Positions 16,668 to 24,685 of a DNA stretch of 64,000 bases are shown here, piece after piece. The notes beneath the pieces are model-generated. The model ran no database searches, was not told the DNA's origin, and saw only the letters and a list, made by a program, of their open reading frames with translations. The stretch comes from Oricola nitratireducens. GTDB taxonomy: Bacteria; Pseudomonadota; Alphaproteobacteria; Rhizobiales; Rhizobiaceae. A program made the position numbers and the translations under genes. Every line of letters starts with the position of its first letter. Position 1 is the stretch's first letter. The DNA lies in contig NZ_JACZCS010000025.1 in assembly GCF_014904745.1 (NCBI RefSeq), positions 17,882 through 81,881 of the forward strand, read 5' to 3'.

Positions 16668-16868
16668 CGGTTCTGGTCTTCCTTCTCCGACTCGAGCGAA
16701 CCTACCGGTTTATCTGTGACACAACCGCGCCGGCGGAGAAACCGGGGCAATCGACCCGCGGCCGCCGATTCCGCGCATGTCGCATTCTTCCCCCCTGACG
16801 GTCGGATTCCTCATCTCCGGCGCCTGAAAATCTGTTGTGATGGACATTGCAGATTGCCGGAGGACCGC

Positions 16869-18491
16869 ATGCAACAGGACCAGCCGTCCGATCCCGACCC
16901 GACGACCGACACGCTTGTCTCCGAGGCGGTCGCCGACGCCGTTCTGGAGGAGGCGCCGGCGCGCCATCGCCGCGGCGGCGGGCGGTCGGCCAATGCGCGG
17001 CGCGGCGGGGCCGCCATCCGGCAGATGCCGTGGACCGACGTGATCAACCGCGACCACCCGACAGAGCCGGTGCCGCCGGAAGGCGTCGACGCGATCCACA
17101 ACGGCGCGATGCGGGTGCTGGAGGAAATCGGCATCGAGTTCCTCAACCCGGAGGCCGTCGCGGTGCTGCGCGACGCCGGCTGCATCGTCGACGGCGAGAA
17201 TGTGCGCATGGGCCGCGATTTCGTCATGGAGATGCTCGCCAAGGCGCCGACCGAATTCACGCTGACGCCGCGCAACCCGGACCGCAAGATCACCATCGGC
17301 GGCCGCCACATGGTGTTCGGCAATATCTCGTCGCCGCCGAACTGCTCCGACATCGAGCGCGGCCGGCGCAGCGGCAATCACGAGGACTACAAGAACTTCA
17401 TCAAGCTGACGCAGTATTTCAACTGCATCCATTTCGCCGGCGGCTACCCGGTCGAGCCGATCGACATCCACCCGTCGGTGCGCCATCTCGACTGCCTCTA
17501 CGACAAGCTGACGCTGACCGACAAGGTGGCGCATGCCTATTCGCTCGGCACCGAGCGCGTCGAGGACGTCATCGAAATGGTGCGCATCGCCGGCGGGCTG
17601 ACGCATGACGAGTTCGACGCGACGCCGCGCATGTATACCAACATCAACTCGACCTCGCCGCTGAAGCACGACTGGCCGATGCTGGACGGGGCGATGCGGC
17701 TGGCGCGGCGCGGCCAGCCGACGATCGTGACGCCGTTCACGCTTGCGGGCGCGATGGCGCCGGTGACGATGGTCGGCGCGGTGACGCAGTCGGTCGCGGA
17801 GGCGCTCGCCTGCATCGTGCTGCTGCAATGCATCAATCCGGGCGTCGGCTGCGGCATCGGCACGTTTACCTCCAACGTGGACATGAAGACCGGGGCGCCG
17901 GCCTTCGGCACGCCGGACTATGTGCGCGCGACGCAGATCACCGGCCAGATGGCGCGGTTCTACAAGCTGCCGCTCAGATCCTCGAACACCTGCGCGGCGA
18001 ATACGCCGGACAACCAGGCGACATGGGAATCGATGATGTCGATGTGGGCGGCGGTGACGTCGGGAACCAACATGGTCTACCACGCGGCCGGCTGGCTCGA
18101 AGGCGGCCTGTGCGCGTCCTACGAGAAGTTCATCATGGACTGCGAGGTGCTGCAGCAGTTCATCGCCTACATGCAGCCCTACACGACCACGGAAGAGGAC
18201 ATCGCCGTCGACGCGATCAAGGAGGTCGGGCCGGGCGGGCATTTCTTCGGCATCCAGCACACCCAGGACCGCTACGAGACGGCGTTCTATTCGCCGTTCC
18301 TGTCGGACTGGTCGAACTACGAGAACTGGGAGGATCGCGGCGCGGTGACGACGGTGGAACGGGCGAACAAGGTGATGAAGCAGATCCTCGCCGAATATGA
18401 GGCGCCGCCGATGGACGAGGCGATCCGCGAGGAACTGGCCGACTTCGTCGCGCGGCGCAAACAGGAAGGCGGCGCGCCGACGGATTTTTGA
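16869..18491 (+). CDS. MttB superfamily methyltransferase, second paralogue
   Basis: This 540-residue protein is homologous to the MttB-like protein at 3632-5218 along its length: MRVLEEIGIEFLNPEA, FAGGYPVEP, NINSTSPLKHDWPMLDG, TPFTLAGAMAPVTMVGA and HAAGWLEGGLCASYEK. Like that paralogue it lacks an internal amber codon and has a disordered Arg/Gly/Ala-rich segment (about residues 30-52) before the barrel. The start at 16869 has CCGGAGGA upstream. The stop overlaps the next start by four bases (ATGA), so it is coupled to the M24-family gene. No corrinoid protein gene is in this operon; it may share the one at 2663-3373. The substrate is inferred to be a quaternary amine or betaine. Confidence 0.88.
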   Translation: MQQDQPSDPDPTTDTLVSEAVADAVLEEAPARHRRGGGRSANARRGGAAIRQMPWTDVINRDHPTEPVPPEGVDAIHNGAMRVLEEIGIEFLNPEAVAVLRDAGCIVDGENVRMGRDFVMEMLAKAPTEFTLTPRNPDRKITIGGRHMVFGNISSPPNCSDIERGRRSGNHEDYKNFIKLTQYFNCIHFAGGYPVEPIDIHPSVRHLDCLYDKLTLTDKVAHAYSLGTERVEDVIEMVRIAGGLTHDEFDATPRMYTNINSTSPLKHDWPMLDGAMRLARRGQPTIVTPFTLAGAMAPVTMVGAVTQSVAEALACIVLLQCINPGVGCGIGTFTSNVDMKTGAPAFGTPDYVRATQITGQMARFYKLPLRSSNTCAANTPDNQATWESMMSMWAAVTSGTNMVYHAAGWLEGGLCASYEKFIMDCEVLQQFIAYMQPYTTTEEDIAVDAIKEVGPGGHFFGIQHTQDRYETAFYSPFLSDWSNYENWEDRGAVTTVERANKVMKQILAEYEAPPMDEAIREELADFVARRKQEGGAPTDF

Positions 18492-19747
18492 CCATGACGA
18501 TGTTCGACTGGCATGCGGAGCGCGCCGATCTCGACGGGATCGCGCAGCTCGACACGGAAGAGGCGGGCGAGGCGATCGATCTTGTCGCGGTGCGCGGCTA
18601 CCGGCTCGGGCGGGTGCGCGCCAAGATGGCGGAATTCGGCATCGACGCGATGATCCTGACCGACCCGGTCAATATCCGCTACGCGACCGGCACGCGCAAC
18701 ATGCAGATCTTCACGGCGCGCAACCAGCCGTCGCGCTACCTGGTGCTGACGCAGAACCGCTCGATCCTGCACGAATTCACCGGGGCGCTGCATCTGGGGC
18801 AGGGCTTCGAGACCGTGGACGAGGTGCGCCCGGCGATGACGGCGAGCTTCGTCGCCGCCGGCGAACATATCGCCGAACGCGAGAAAGCCTGGGCGCGCGA
18901 GACCGGCGCGCTGCTGAGGGAGCTTGCAGGCTCCGGCGCGACGGTCGGGATCGAGCGGATCAATGCCGGCGCGGCCGTGGCGCTGGGTGACGAGGGATTT
19001 CGGCTTGTCGACGCGCAGCAGCCGGTGGAACTGGCGCGGGCGATCAAGTCGGCCGAGGAGATGAAGTGCGTGCAAGCCTCGTTGCGCGCGACCGAGATCG
19101 GCGTCAAGCGCCTGTGCGACGCAATCCGTCCGGGGCTGACGGAAAACGAACTCTGGTCGGTGCTGCACCAGGCGGTGATCGCGCAGGGCGGCGACTATGT
19201 CGAAACGCGGCTCTTGAATTCCGGCAAGCGGACCAATCCGTGGTTCCAGGAGACCGGCGCCAAGGTGATCGGCGAAAACGAGCTGATCGCGCTCGATACC
19301 GACGTGGTCGGCTGCCACGGCTATTATTCGGATTTCTCGCGCACCTTCCATGCCGGGCCGGACAAGCCGAGCGAAGCGCAGCGCGAACTCTACAAGACGG
19401 CCTACGAGCAGGTGCACCACAATATGGGCATATTGCGCCCGGGCATGACGTTCCGCGACTATGCGGAGGCGGCCTGGGACATCCCGGAGAAATACCACGC
19501 CAACCGCTATTATTTGTCCGCGCATGGCTGCGGGATGACCGGGGAATATCCGTATCTCTATCACCGCGCGGATTTTCCGGATGCCGGCTATGACGGCGTC
19601 ATCGAGCCGGGCATGACGCTGTGCGTGGAGAGCTTTATCGCCGAAGAGGGGCGCGGCGAGGGCGTCAAGCTGGAACAACAGGTGCTGGTCACCGAAACGG
19701 GCATCGAATTGCTGTCGCGCTTTCCCTTCGAGGAGGCGTTGCTTTGA
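18488..19747 (+). CDS. M24 metallopeptidase-fold protein resembling DMSP lyase DddP and creatinase
   Basis: The protein has 419 residues, with an N-terminal creatinase-type domain (about 35-185) and a C-terminal pita-bread domain. All six metal ligands of the M24 fold are present: Asp270, Asp272, Asp282, His346, Glu381, Glu396. Their spacing equals that of the DMSP lyase DddP (Asp295, Asp297, Asp307, His371, Glu406, Glu421 from memory), a constant offset of 25, and the RTNPWFQE and NIRYATGTRNMQ segments are DddP-like. At the place of DddP Asp377, proposed as catalytic base, this protein has Gly352 (HGCGMTGEYP). It is therefore a DddP relative that may cleave or hydrolyse another betaine-like or dipeptide substrate. 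It is co-translated with the MttB-like gene. Confidence 0.82.
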   Translation: MTMTMFDWHAERADLDGIAQLDTEEAGEAIDLVAVRGYRLGRVRAKMAEFGIDAMILTDPVNIRYATGTRNMQIFTARNQPSRYLVLTQNRSILHEFTGALHLGQGFETVDEVRPAMTASFVAAGEHIAEREKAWARETGALLRELAGSGATVGIERINAGAAVALGDEGFRLVDAQQPVELARAIKSAEEMKCVQASLRATEIGVKRLCDAIRPGLTENELWSVLHQAVIAQGGDYVETRLLNSGKRTNPWFQETGAKVIGENELIALDTDVVGCHGYYSDFSRTFHAGPDKPSEAQRELYKTAYEQVHHNMGILRPGMTFRDYAEAAWDIPEKYHANRYYLSAHGCGMTGEYPYLYHRADFPDAGYDGVIEPGMTLCVESFIAEEGRGEGVKLEQQVLVTETGIELLSRFPFEEALL

Positions 19748-19750
19748 GCG

Positions 19751-19893
19751 GTACCCCCACCCTTCATCCCTCCCCACAAGGGGGAGGGAAGACCTTTGCT
19801 TTGCCGCTTGTGCTTGGTGCATTGCGGCAGGCGGAAACGTCTGTGCCGGTGTCCTCCCTCCCCCTTGTGGGGAGGGATGAAGGGTGGGGGTAC
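19751..19893. repeat. Perfect 39-base inverted repeat with 65-base loop
   Basis: The left arm (19751-19789, starting GTACCCCCACCCTTCATCCC) is the exact reverse complement of the right arm (19855-19893). Each arm also contains its own CCTCCCC-ACAAG-GGGGAGG palindrome. The element lies between the M24-family gene and the flavoprotein gene in an otherwise co-directional cluster, so the transcript would form a very stable cruciform-like hairpin. Confidence 0.9.
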
Positions 19894-19922
19894 TTCACGA
19901 TCAGGACTGGGAGAGTTGGGAC

Positions 19923-22475
19923 ATGAAAACTCAAACGCGTGTCGTCGTCATCGGGGGCGGGGTCGTCGGCTGCTCGGTGCTGTATCACCTGGCCAAGGCC
20001 GGCTGGACCGACATCATGCTGATCGAGCGCTCGGAGCTGACGTCGGGCTCGTCCTGGCATGCGGCGGGCGGCTTCCACACGCTGAACGGCGATCCCAACG
20101 TCGCCAAGCTGCAGGCCTACACGGTCGGGCTCTACAAGGAGCTGGAGGAGATTTCCGGCCAGTCCTGCGGGCTACACCTGACCGGCGGCGTGATGCTGGC
20201 GGAAAGCCCGGAGCGGATGGACTTCCTGCGCTCTTTGCACGCCAAGGGCCGGCATCTTGGCATGCAGACGGAGCTGATCACGCCGCTGGAAGCCAAGGCG
20301 ATGTTCCCGCTGATGGACGAGACGAATTTCGTCGGCGCGCTGTGGGACCCGGTGGAGGGCCATCTCGACCCGTCCGGGACGACGCATGCCTATGCCAAGG
20401 CGGCGCGGACGCTCGGCGCCGAGATCGTCTTGCGCAACCCGGTCAAGGAGCTGACGCAGGACGCCGACGGCACCTGGAACGTCGTCACCGAGCAGGGGAC
20501 GGTGCGGTGCGAGCATGTCGTCAATGCCGGCGGGCTTTGGGCGCGCGAGGTCGGCCGGATGGTCGGGCTCGAACTGCCGCTGCTCGCCATGGAGCACATG
20601 TATTTGCTGACCGAGGACATGCCCGAGGTGATCGAGTTCAACGAGACCTACGGGCGCGAACTGATCCACGCGATGGATTTCCGCGGCGAGATCTACACGC
20701 GCCAGGAACGCCAGGGCATGCTGCTCGGCACCTACGAGCAGGATTGCCGGCCGTGGTCGCCGGTCAATACGCCGTGGGATTTCGGCCACGAGCTGTTGCA
20801 GCCGGACATCGAGCGCATCGCGCCGTCACTGGAGATCGGCTTCAAGCATTTCCCGCCCTATGAGCGCGCCGGCATCAAGCAGATCATCAACGGGCCGTTC
20901 ACCTTCGCCCCCGACGGCAACCCGCTGGTCGGGCCGGTGCAGGGGCTGACGAATTTCTGGTCGGCCTGCGCGGTGATGGCCGGCTTCTCGCAGGGCGGTG
21001 GCGTCGGTCTGACGCTCGCCAACTGGATGGTGCATGGCGATCCGGGCGCCGATGTCTGGGGCATGGACGTGGCGCGCTACGGCGAGTGGGCGACGCTGCG
21101 CTATACCAACGCCAAGGTGCGCGAGAACTATTCGCGGCGTTTCCGCATCCGCTATCCGAACGAGGAACTGCCTGCCGCGCGGCCGCACCAGACGACGCCG
21201 CTCTACGACATCATGGTCGCAAACAACGCCGTGATGGGGGACTCGTGGGCGCTGGAGACGCCGTTGTGGTTCGCGCCGTCGAAGGAGGAGGCGCATGACG
21301 TCATCTCCTTCCATCGCTCCAACGATTTCAAGCATGTAGGCGAGGAAGTGAAGGCGGTGCGCGAATCCGTCGGCGTCTCGGAAATCGCCAATTTCGCCAA
21401 ATACGAGGTCTCCGGGCCGGGGGCGGAGGCGTTTCTGTCGAAGCTGATGACCAACACCATGCCGAAGACCGGCCGCATCGTGCTGACGCCGATGCTGAAC
21501 GAGTTCGGCAAGCTGATCGGCGACTTCACCATCGCCAAGGCGGGCGAGGACCGGTTCATGATCTGGGGCTCGTCGGCGGCGCAGGTCTATCACATGCGCT
21601 GGTTCGAGCGGCATTTGCCCGACGACCGGTCCGTGCATATCCATCGCTTTGACCAGACGCTGGTCGGGCTGACAATCGCCGGGCCGAATGCCCGCAAGGT
21701 GCTGGAAAAGCTGACCGACGACGACGTCTCGAACGAGGCGTTCCGCTTCATGGATTTCCGCGAGATGGCGATCGGCTCGGCGCCCTGCATGGTCAACCGG
21801 ATCTCCTATACTGGCGATCTCGGCTACGAGATATGGATGGCGCCGGCCTATGAGCGGCTGGTCTATGCGGCGATCAGGCAAGCCGGGGCCGAATTCGGCA
21901 TCCGCGATTTCGGCATGCGGGCGCTGCTGTCGATGCGGCTGGAAAAGAATTTCCCGACCTGGGGGCACGAATTGCGGCCGATTTACGGGCCGTTCGAGGG
22001 CGCGATGGACCGGTTCGTCAAACTCTCGAAGAACGACTTCATCGGCCGCGAGCAGGCGGCGAAGGAGAAGGAAGAGGGGCCGAAGCGCCGCCGGGTCTCG
22101 TTCATCATCGAGGCGGGCACGGCGGACGTGATGCATGACGAGCCGGTCTGGGCGAAGGTCGGCGACACCGACTACGGCACCATCGAGGCGCCGCACGGCG
22201 CCGGGCCGAAGCGTTTCGACGCCGACAACAAGGAGTTCGAGCATCCGGGCATGAAGCAGATCGTCGACGGCGACTGGCGGGTGGTCGGCTGGGTCACGTC
22301 GGGCGGTTACGCGCATGGCGTCGGGTGCTCGATGGCGCAGGGCTATGTGCCCGCGGCGCTGGCCGACAATGCCGGGGAGGGCCTGTTCGAGATCGAGATC
22401 CTCGGCGTGCGCTGCCCGGCGAGGATCGCGGTGGAGCCGCCGTTCGATCCGGAAGGGGAGCGGATGCGGGGGTAG
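19923..22475 (+). CDS. GcvT-domain FAD oxidoreductase (dimethylglycine/sarcosine dehydrogenase family)
   Basis: The protein has 850 residues. It has an N-terminal FAD-binding domain (VVVIGGGVVGCSVLYHLAKAG, then SSWHAAGGFHTLN where the flavin usually attaches covalently), a middle FAO_M-type linker, and a C-terminal aminomethyltransferase domain (about 440-830, RISYTGDLGYEIW, GHELRPIYGPFEGAMDRF) that binds tetrahydrofolate. Such enzymes oxidise N-methyl groups of dimethylglycine or sarcosine and pass formaldehyde-level carbon to folate. It would act downstream of an MttB-type betaine demethylation giving dimethylglycine, which fits the two genes before it. ATG at 19923 follows GGGAC. The exact N-methylated substrate is uncertain. 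Confidence 0.88.
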   Translation: MKTQTRVVVIGGGVVGCSVLYHLAKAGWTDIMLIERSELTSGSSWHAAGGFHTLNGDPNVAKLQAYTVGLYKELEEISGQSCGLHLTGGVMLAESPERMDFLRSLHAKGRHLGMQTELITPLEAKAMFPLMDETNFVGALWDPVEGHLDPSGTTHAYAKAARTLGAEIVLRNPVKELTQDADGTWNVVTEQGTVRCEHVVNAGGLWAREVGRMVGLELPLLAMEHMYLLTEDMPEVIEFNETYGRELIHAMDFRGEIYTRQERQGMLLGTYEQDCRPWSPVNTPWDFGHELLQPDIERIAPSLEIGFKHFPPYERAGIKQIINGPFTFAPDGNPLVGPVQGLTNFWSACAVMAGFSQGGGVGLTLANWMVHGDPGADVWGMDVARYGEWATLRYTNAKVRENYSRRFRIRYPNEELPAARPHQTTPLYDIMVANNAVMGDSWALETPLWFAPSKEEAHDVISFHRSNDFKHVGEEVKAVRESVGVSEIANFAKYEVSGPGAEAFLSKLMTNTMPKTGRIVLTPMLNEFGKLIGDFTIAKAGEDRFMIWGSSAAQVYHMRWFERHLPDDRSVHIHRFDQTLVGLTIAGPNARKVLEKLTDDDVSNEAFRFMDFREMAIGSAPCMVNRISYTGDLGYEIWMAPAYERLVYAAIRQAGAEFGIRDFGMRALLSMRLEKNFPTWGHELRPIYGPFEGAMDRFVKLSKNDFIGREQAAKEKEEGPKRRRVSFIIEAGTADVMHDEPVWAKVGDTDYGTIEAPHGAGPKRFDADNKEFEHPGMKQIVDGDWRVVGWVTSGGYAHGVGCSMAQGYVPAALADNAGEGLFEIEILGVRCPARIAVEPPFDPEGERMRG

Positions 22476-22480
22476 GGCGC

Positions 22481-23290
22481 CTACAGCCCGGTGACGTCGT
22501 AGGTCCAAACCCGGAAGGACTTCAGCAGGTGCGGGCCGAAGGAGTTGATCAGCGGCACGTCGGCGGCATCGCGGCCGCGCGCGACGACGATGCGGCCGAT
22601 GCGCGGCATGTTGTTGCGCGGGTCGAAGGTGATCCAGCTTCCGCCGAGCCAGACCTCCATCCAGGCGGAAAAATCCATCGGGTCGAGGATCGGCACGCCG
22701 ATATCGCCGAGGTGACCGTTCACGTATCGCGCCGGGATGTTCATGCAGCGGCAAAGCGTGATGGCGAGGTGGGCATAGTCGCGGCAGACGCCGACGCGCT
22801 CGTGATAGGCTTCCAGCGCCGTGCGCGTGGCGCGCGCCTTCATGTAATCGAAGGCGAGGTGGTTATGCACGAAGTCGCAGATCGCCTGCACCCTGGTCCA
22901 GCCGGGTTCGACATGCTCGAACATGTCCCAGGCGATCTGGCTCAGCTGGTCCGTTTCGCAATAGCGGCTGCCGACGAGATAGGCGAGGCATTCGTCGGGC
23001 AGGTCCGGGATCGCGATTTCGGCCGCATCGGGACAGACGGGATCCTCGGTGCCGGGGTCGGTAATCGTGGCATCCGCCCAGATCGAAAAGTCGCCCGGCG
23101 GCGCCGTGAAGCGGCGGCAGACATTGCCGAATATGTCGAGATAGGTGTGCGTCGCGACCGCCGGCGTTGTGATCAGTTGTTCCGGCGCCACCAGGTCGCC
23201 ACGGCGCTCGGGACGGATCTCCATCAGGCAGACCATGGGGGTTGGCTGCTCGCAATGGACCGTAATGTCGTAGCCGAAACGGATGCGCAT
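22481..23290 (-). CDS. Transglutaminase-like protein with substituted catalytic histidine
   Basis: This 269-residue protein has a bacterial transglutaminase-like core. The nucleophile context VGVCRDYAHLA gives Cys169, and FDPRNN gives the third-triad Asp223. The usual His segment (DFHAW) reads MDFSAWMEVW, with Ser208 in its place. I recall this FSAW form in several alphaproteobacterial relatives, so it may be a subfamily trait. Members may hydrolyse or transfer amide bonds, or be inactive. The N-terminal region (about 1-130) is beta-rich. The ATG at 23290 is preferred over the TTG one codon upstream. It converges on the flavoprotein gene, 5 bases apart, and is followed upstream by a DUF1488 gene in the same direction. 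Confidence 0.8.
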   Translation of the reverse strand: MRIRFGYDITVHCEQPTPMVCLMEIRPERRGDLVAPEQLITTPAVATHTYLDIFGNVCRRFTAPPGDFSIWADATITDPGTEDPVCPDAAEIAIPDLPDECLAYLVGSRYCETDQLSQIAWDMFEHVEPGWTRVQAICDFVHNHLAFDYMKARATRTALEAYHERVGVCRDYAHLAITLCRCMNIPARYVNGHLGDIGVPILDPMDFSAWMEVWLGGSWITFDPRNNMPRIGRIVVARGRDAADVPLINSFGPHLLKSFRVWTYDVTGL

Positions 23291-23299
23291 CAATGCGGT

Positions 23300-23566
23300 C
23301 TAGCGGAAATCCGCGGATGTCAGCACATATTCCGGCTTGCGGCTGTGGGAATGCGCCTCGGACGCGACGCTTTCGATGGTGTCGCGCTTTCTGTCGAATG
23401 CGGCGAGATAGGCCGATTCCTCGTTCAGGCCCGGGGGCACATGGTCGACAATGGCGTCGACATCGACCCGGAAGGGAACCGTGTGCATCCCTTCATATCC
23501 ATAAAAGCGCACCTGGCGGCGCGTTTCGTCGTAATTTCTGCTTCGGTTGGGAAAAGCCAGAGTCAT
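23300..23566 (-). CDS. DUF1488 family small protein
   Basis: This 88-residue soluble protein starts MTLAFPNRSRNYDETRRQVRFYGYEG and matches the DUF1488 pattern: a beta-rich N-terminal half with FPN and RFxGYxG, then a helical C terminus. AAGGACA lies upstream of the ATG. The gene overlaps no neighbour and is 9 bases from the transglutaminase-like start in the same direction, so the two are probably co-transcribed. No function is known for the family. Confidence 0.75.
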   Translation of the reverse strand: MTLAFPNRSRNYDETRRQVRFYGYEGMHTVPFRVDVDAIVDHVPPGLNEESAYLAAFDRKRDTIESVASEAHSHSRKPEYVLTSADFR

Positions 23567-23643
23567 CGTAAATGTCCTTAAATTATTCAATTCATCAAAT
23601 CATACGGCGCCGTTTCCGGCCGAACCGCAAGGGCGGCCCGGTG

Positions 23644-23913
23644 TCATTTGCCGGAATCTCCGCCGACCGGTACCAATCCGGCGAACAAACCCGGCTGGGG
23701 AGGCGCTTCGATCGCCTCGCGGAAGAATTCGGTTCCCGCCGCATCGAGGATGCGTACGAGATCGGGTGTTTGCGGCATGGCGCGCGAGGCGGCGAGCTTG
23801 ACCGCAATGCTTTTCGCCGCCGCATGGCTGACGGCGTCGCAACAGACCCGATCAACCACGGCGAGCATGCCGTCCGTCTGGCGGGTTCGGCAATATTCGA
23901 TCGTGATCCTCAT
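23644..23913 (-). CDS. Small conserved rhizobial protein of unknown function
   Basis: The protein has 89 residues with no signal peptide or membrane span. The start MRITIEYCRTRQTDGMLAVVDRVCC suggests a short beta-hairpin; the rest is helical (AAAKSIAVKLAASRAM). I recall similar short proteins in rhizobia, but no named family. It lies in a minus-strand run of small genes that may form one transcription unit. Real coding status is likely but not certain. Confidence 0.5.
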   Translation of the reverse strand: MRITIEYCRTRQTDGMLAVVDRVCCDAVSHAAAKSIAVKLAASRAMPQTPDLVRILDAAGTEFFREAIEAPPQPGLFAGLVPVGGDSGK

Positions 23914-23941
23914 CCGTTTCGCTTGCCCGAACCGCGCGATG

Positions 23942-24082
23942 CTATTTTTTCTTGCCGGTAAAGCCGCCGGCCTCGATGATCTTCATCGGCGATGCGGCGC
24001 CGGCGGACACTGCCGCTTTCGCCTGCTTGTCCTGCTTCGGTTTTCGGATTTCCTTGTTGCTGCGTTTCTGACCCTTGGCCAT
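23942..24082 (-). CDS. 46-residue basic small protein (MAKGQKRSNKE type)
   Basis: A very short Lys-rich protein: MAKGQKRSNKEIRKPKQDKQ at the start and FTGKKK at the end, pI clearly basic. The MAKGQ-RSN-E-KKPK opening recurs in many alphaproteobacterial genomes as an unnamed small protein. It has a clear start with GAAAGGATC upstream. It may bind nucleic acid, judged only from charge. Confidence 0.65.
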   Translation of the reverse strand: MAKGQKRSNKEIRKPKQDKQAKAAVSAGAASPMKIIEAGGFTGKKK

Positions 24083-24109
24083 GATCGATCCTTTCGGGAT
24101 GCGTGAGTG

Positions 24110-24397
24110 TCACTGGGTATCGTTTTCGGAGTCTTCGCCGCGCTGCCGGTCCAGTTCCAGGGCGGCCTCGAGGTCGGCGTGGTCTATTCCCACCATCTGC
24201 CGGCTGCGCGCGCCGGCGCGTATGGCGGGCAGGTGGATGAAGGTGGCGACGCGGTGCCAGGCGATCCAGGACAGGCCCTCGACGACCTGCTCGTCCTCGT
24301 CGATGTCGTATTCGCCCGCAGGCTGGGCGTCGTCGAGCCCGGCCAGGAAAAAGGGATGGCGGAAACTGGCGGTGGAGCGGCGGGTGCGTGTCTGCAT
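24110..24397 (-). CDS. Small conserved protein of unknown function
   Basis: The protein has 95 residues. The pattern FRHPFFLAGLDDAQPAGEYDIDEDEQVVEGLSWIAWHR is a beta-sheet-like core seen in short rhizobial proteins of unknown function; the C terminus (ALELDRQRGEDSENDTQ) is acidic and disordered. The ATG at 24397 fits the conserved start. It is the first gene of the minus-strand run 24.4-23.3 kb. Confidence 0.6.
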   Translation of the reverse strand: MQTRTRRSTASFRHPFFLAGLDDAQPAGEYDIDEDEQVVEGLSWIAWHRVATFIHLPAIRAGARSRQMVGIDHADLEAALELDRQRGEDSENDTQ

Positions 24398-24616
24398 CGG
24401 ATGGTCCTGCGTGGCGGAAGAGCTGTTCCGCGGGAAAAGGCGCACCGCTCGTCTTCGCTGGTGCCGGCGCAGGAAACGCAGAATGACGCCGCTCCCATCC
24501 TGTAGGAGGGCATTCCATGCATATACGGTATTACAGGAAAAGATAGTCGCGCCGGGATTGTGGCTTATTCGCGTCCGGCCGGATTACCTCGAGGTGGGTC
24601 AAGGCCCGAGGGGATT
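24398..24616. other. Divergent promoter region between the small-protein run and plcP
   Basis: The spacing between the divergent genes is about 290 bases in all. It holds the promoters in both directions, the Pho box at its right end, and no gene of its own that I can support. Confidence 0.5.
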
Positions 24617-24634
24617 CGTCACACGGCTGTCACG
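24617..24634 (+). promoter_or_regulatory. Pho box (PhoB operator) upstream of plcP-btaAB
   Basis: Two 7-base half-sites, TCGTCAC (24617-24623) and CTGTCAC (24628-24634), are separated by four bases, giving the 11-base repeat period of PhoB sites (consensus CTGTCAT-N4-CTGTCAT). The site ends 51 bases before the plcP start. Together with the lipid-remodelling genes it predicts induction under phosphate starvation. Confidence 0.7.
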
Positions 24635-24685
24635 CGACTCTGAGATTTGGCGGTCATGGGGACGCAGGGCACCGACGGCGAGAGC

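Noticed and set aside
15570..16868. A long in-frame extension upstream of the second MttB gene
   Set aside because: It runs antisense through the transporter gene, is Arg/Asp/Gly-rich without motifs, and the ATG at 16869 has a good ribosome-binding site; high G+C makes such open frames common.
18488..19747. Calling the M24 protein DddP outright
   Set aside because: The fold and metal ligands match, but the residue at the proposed catalytic Asp is Gly and the gene neighbours concern methylated amines.
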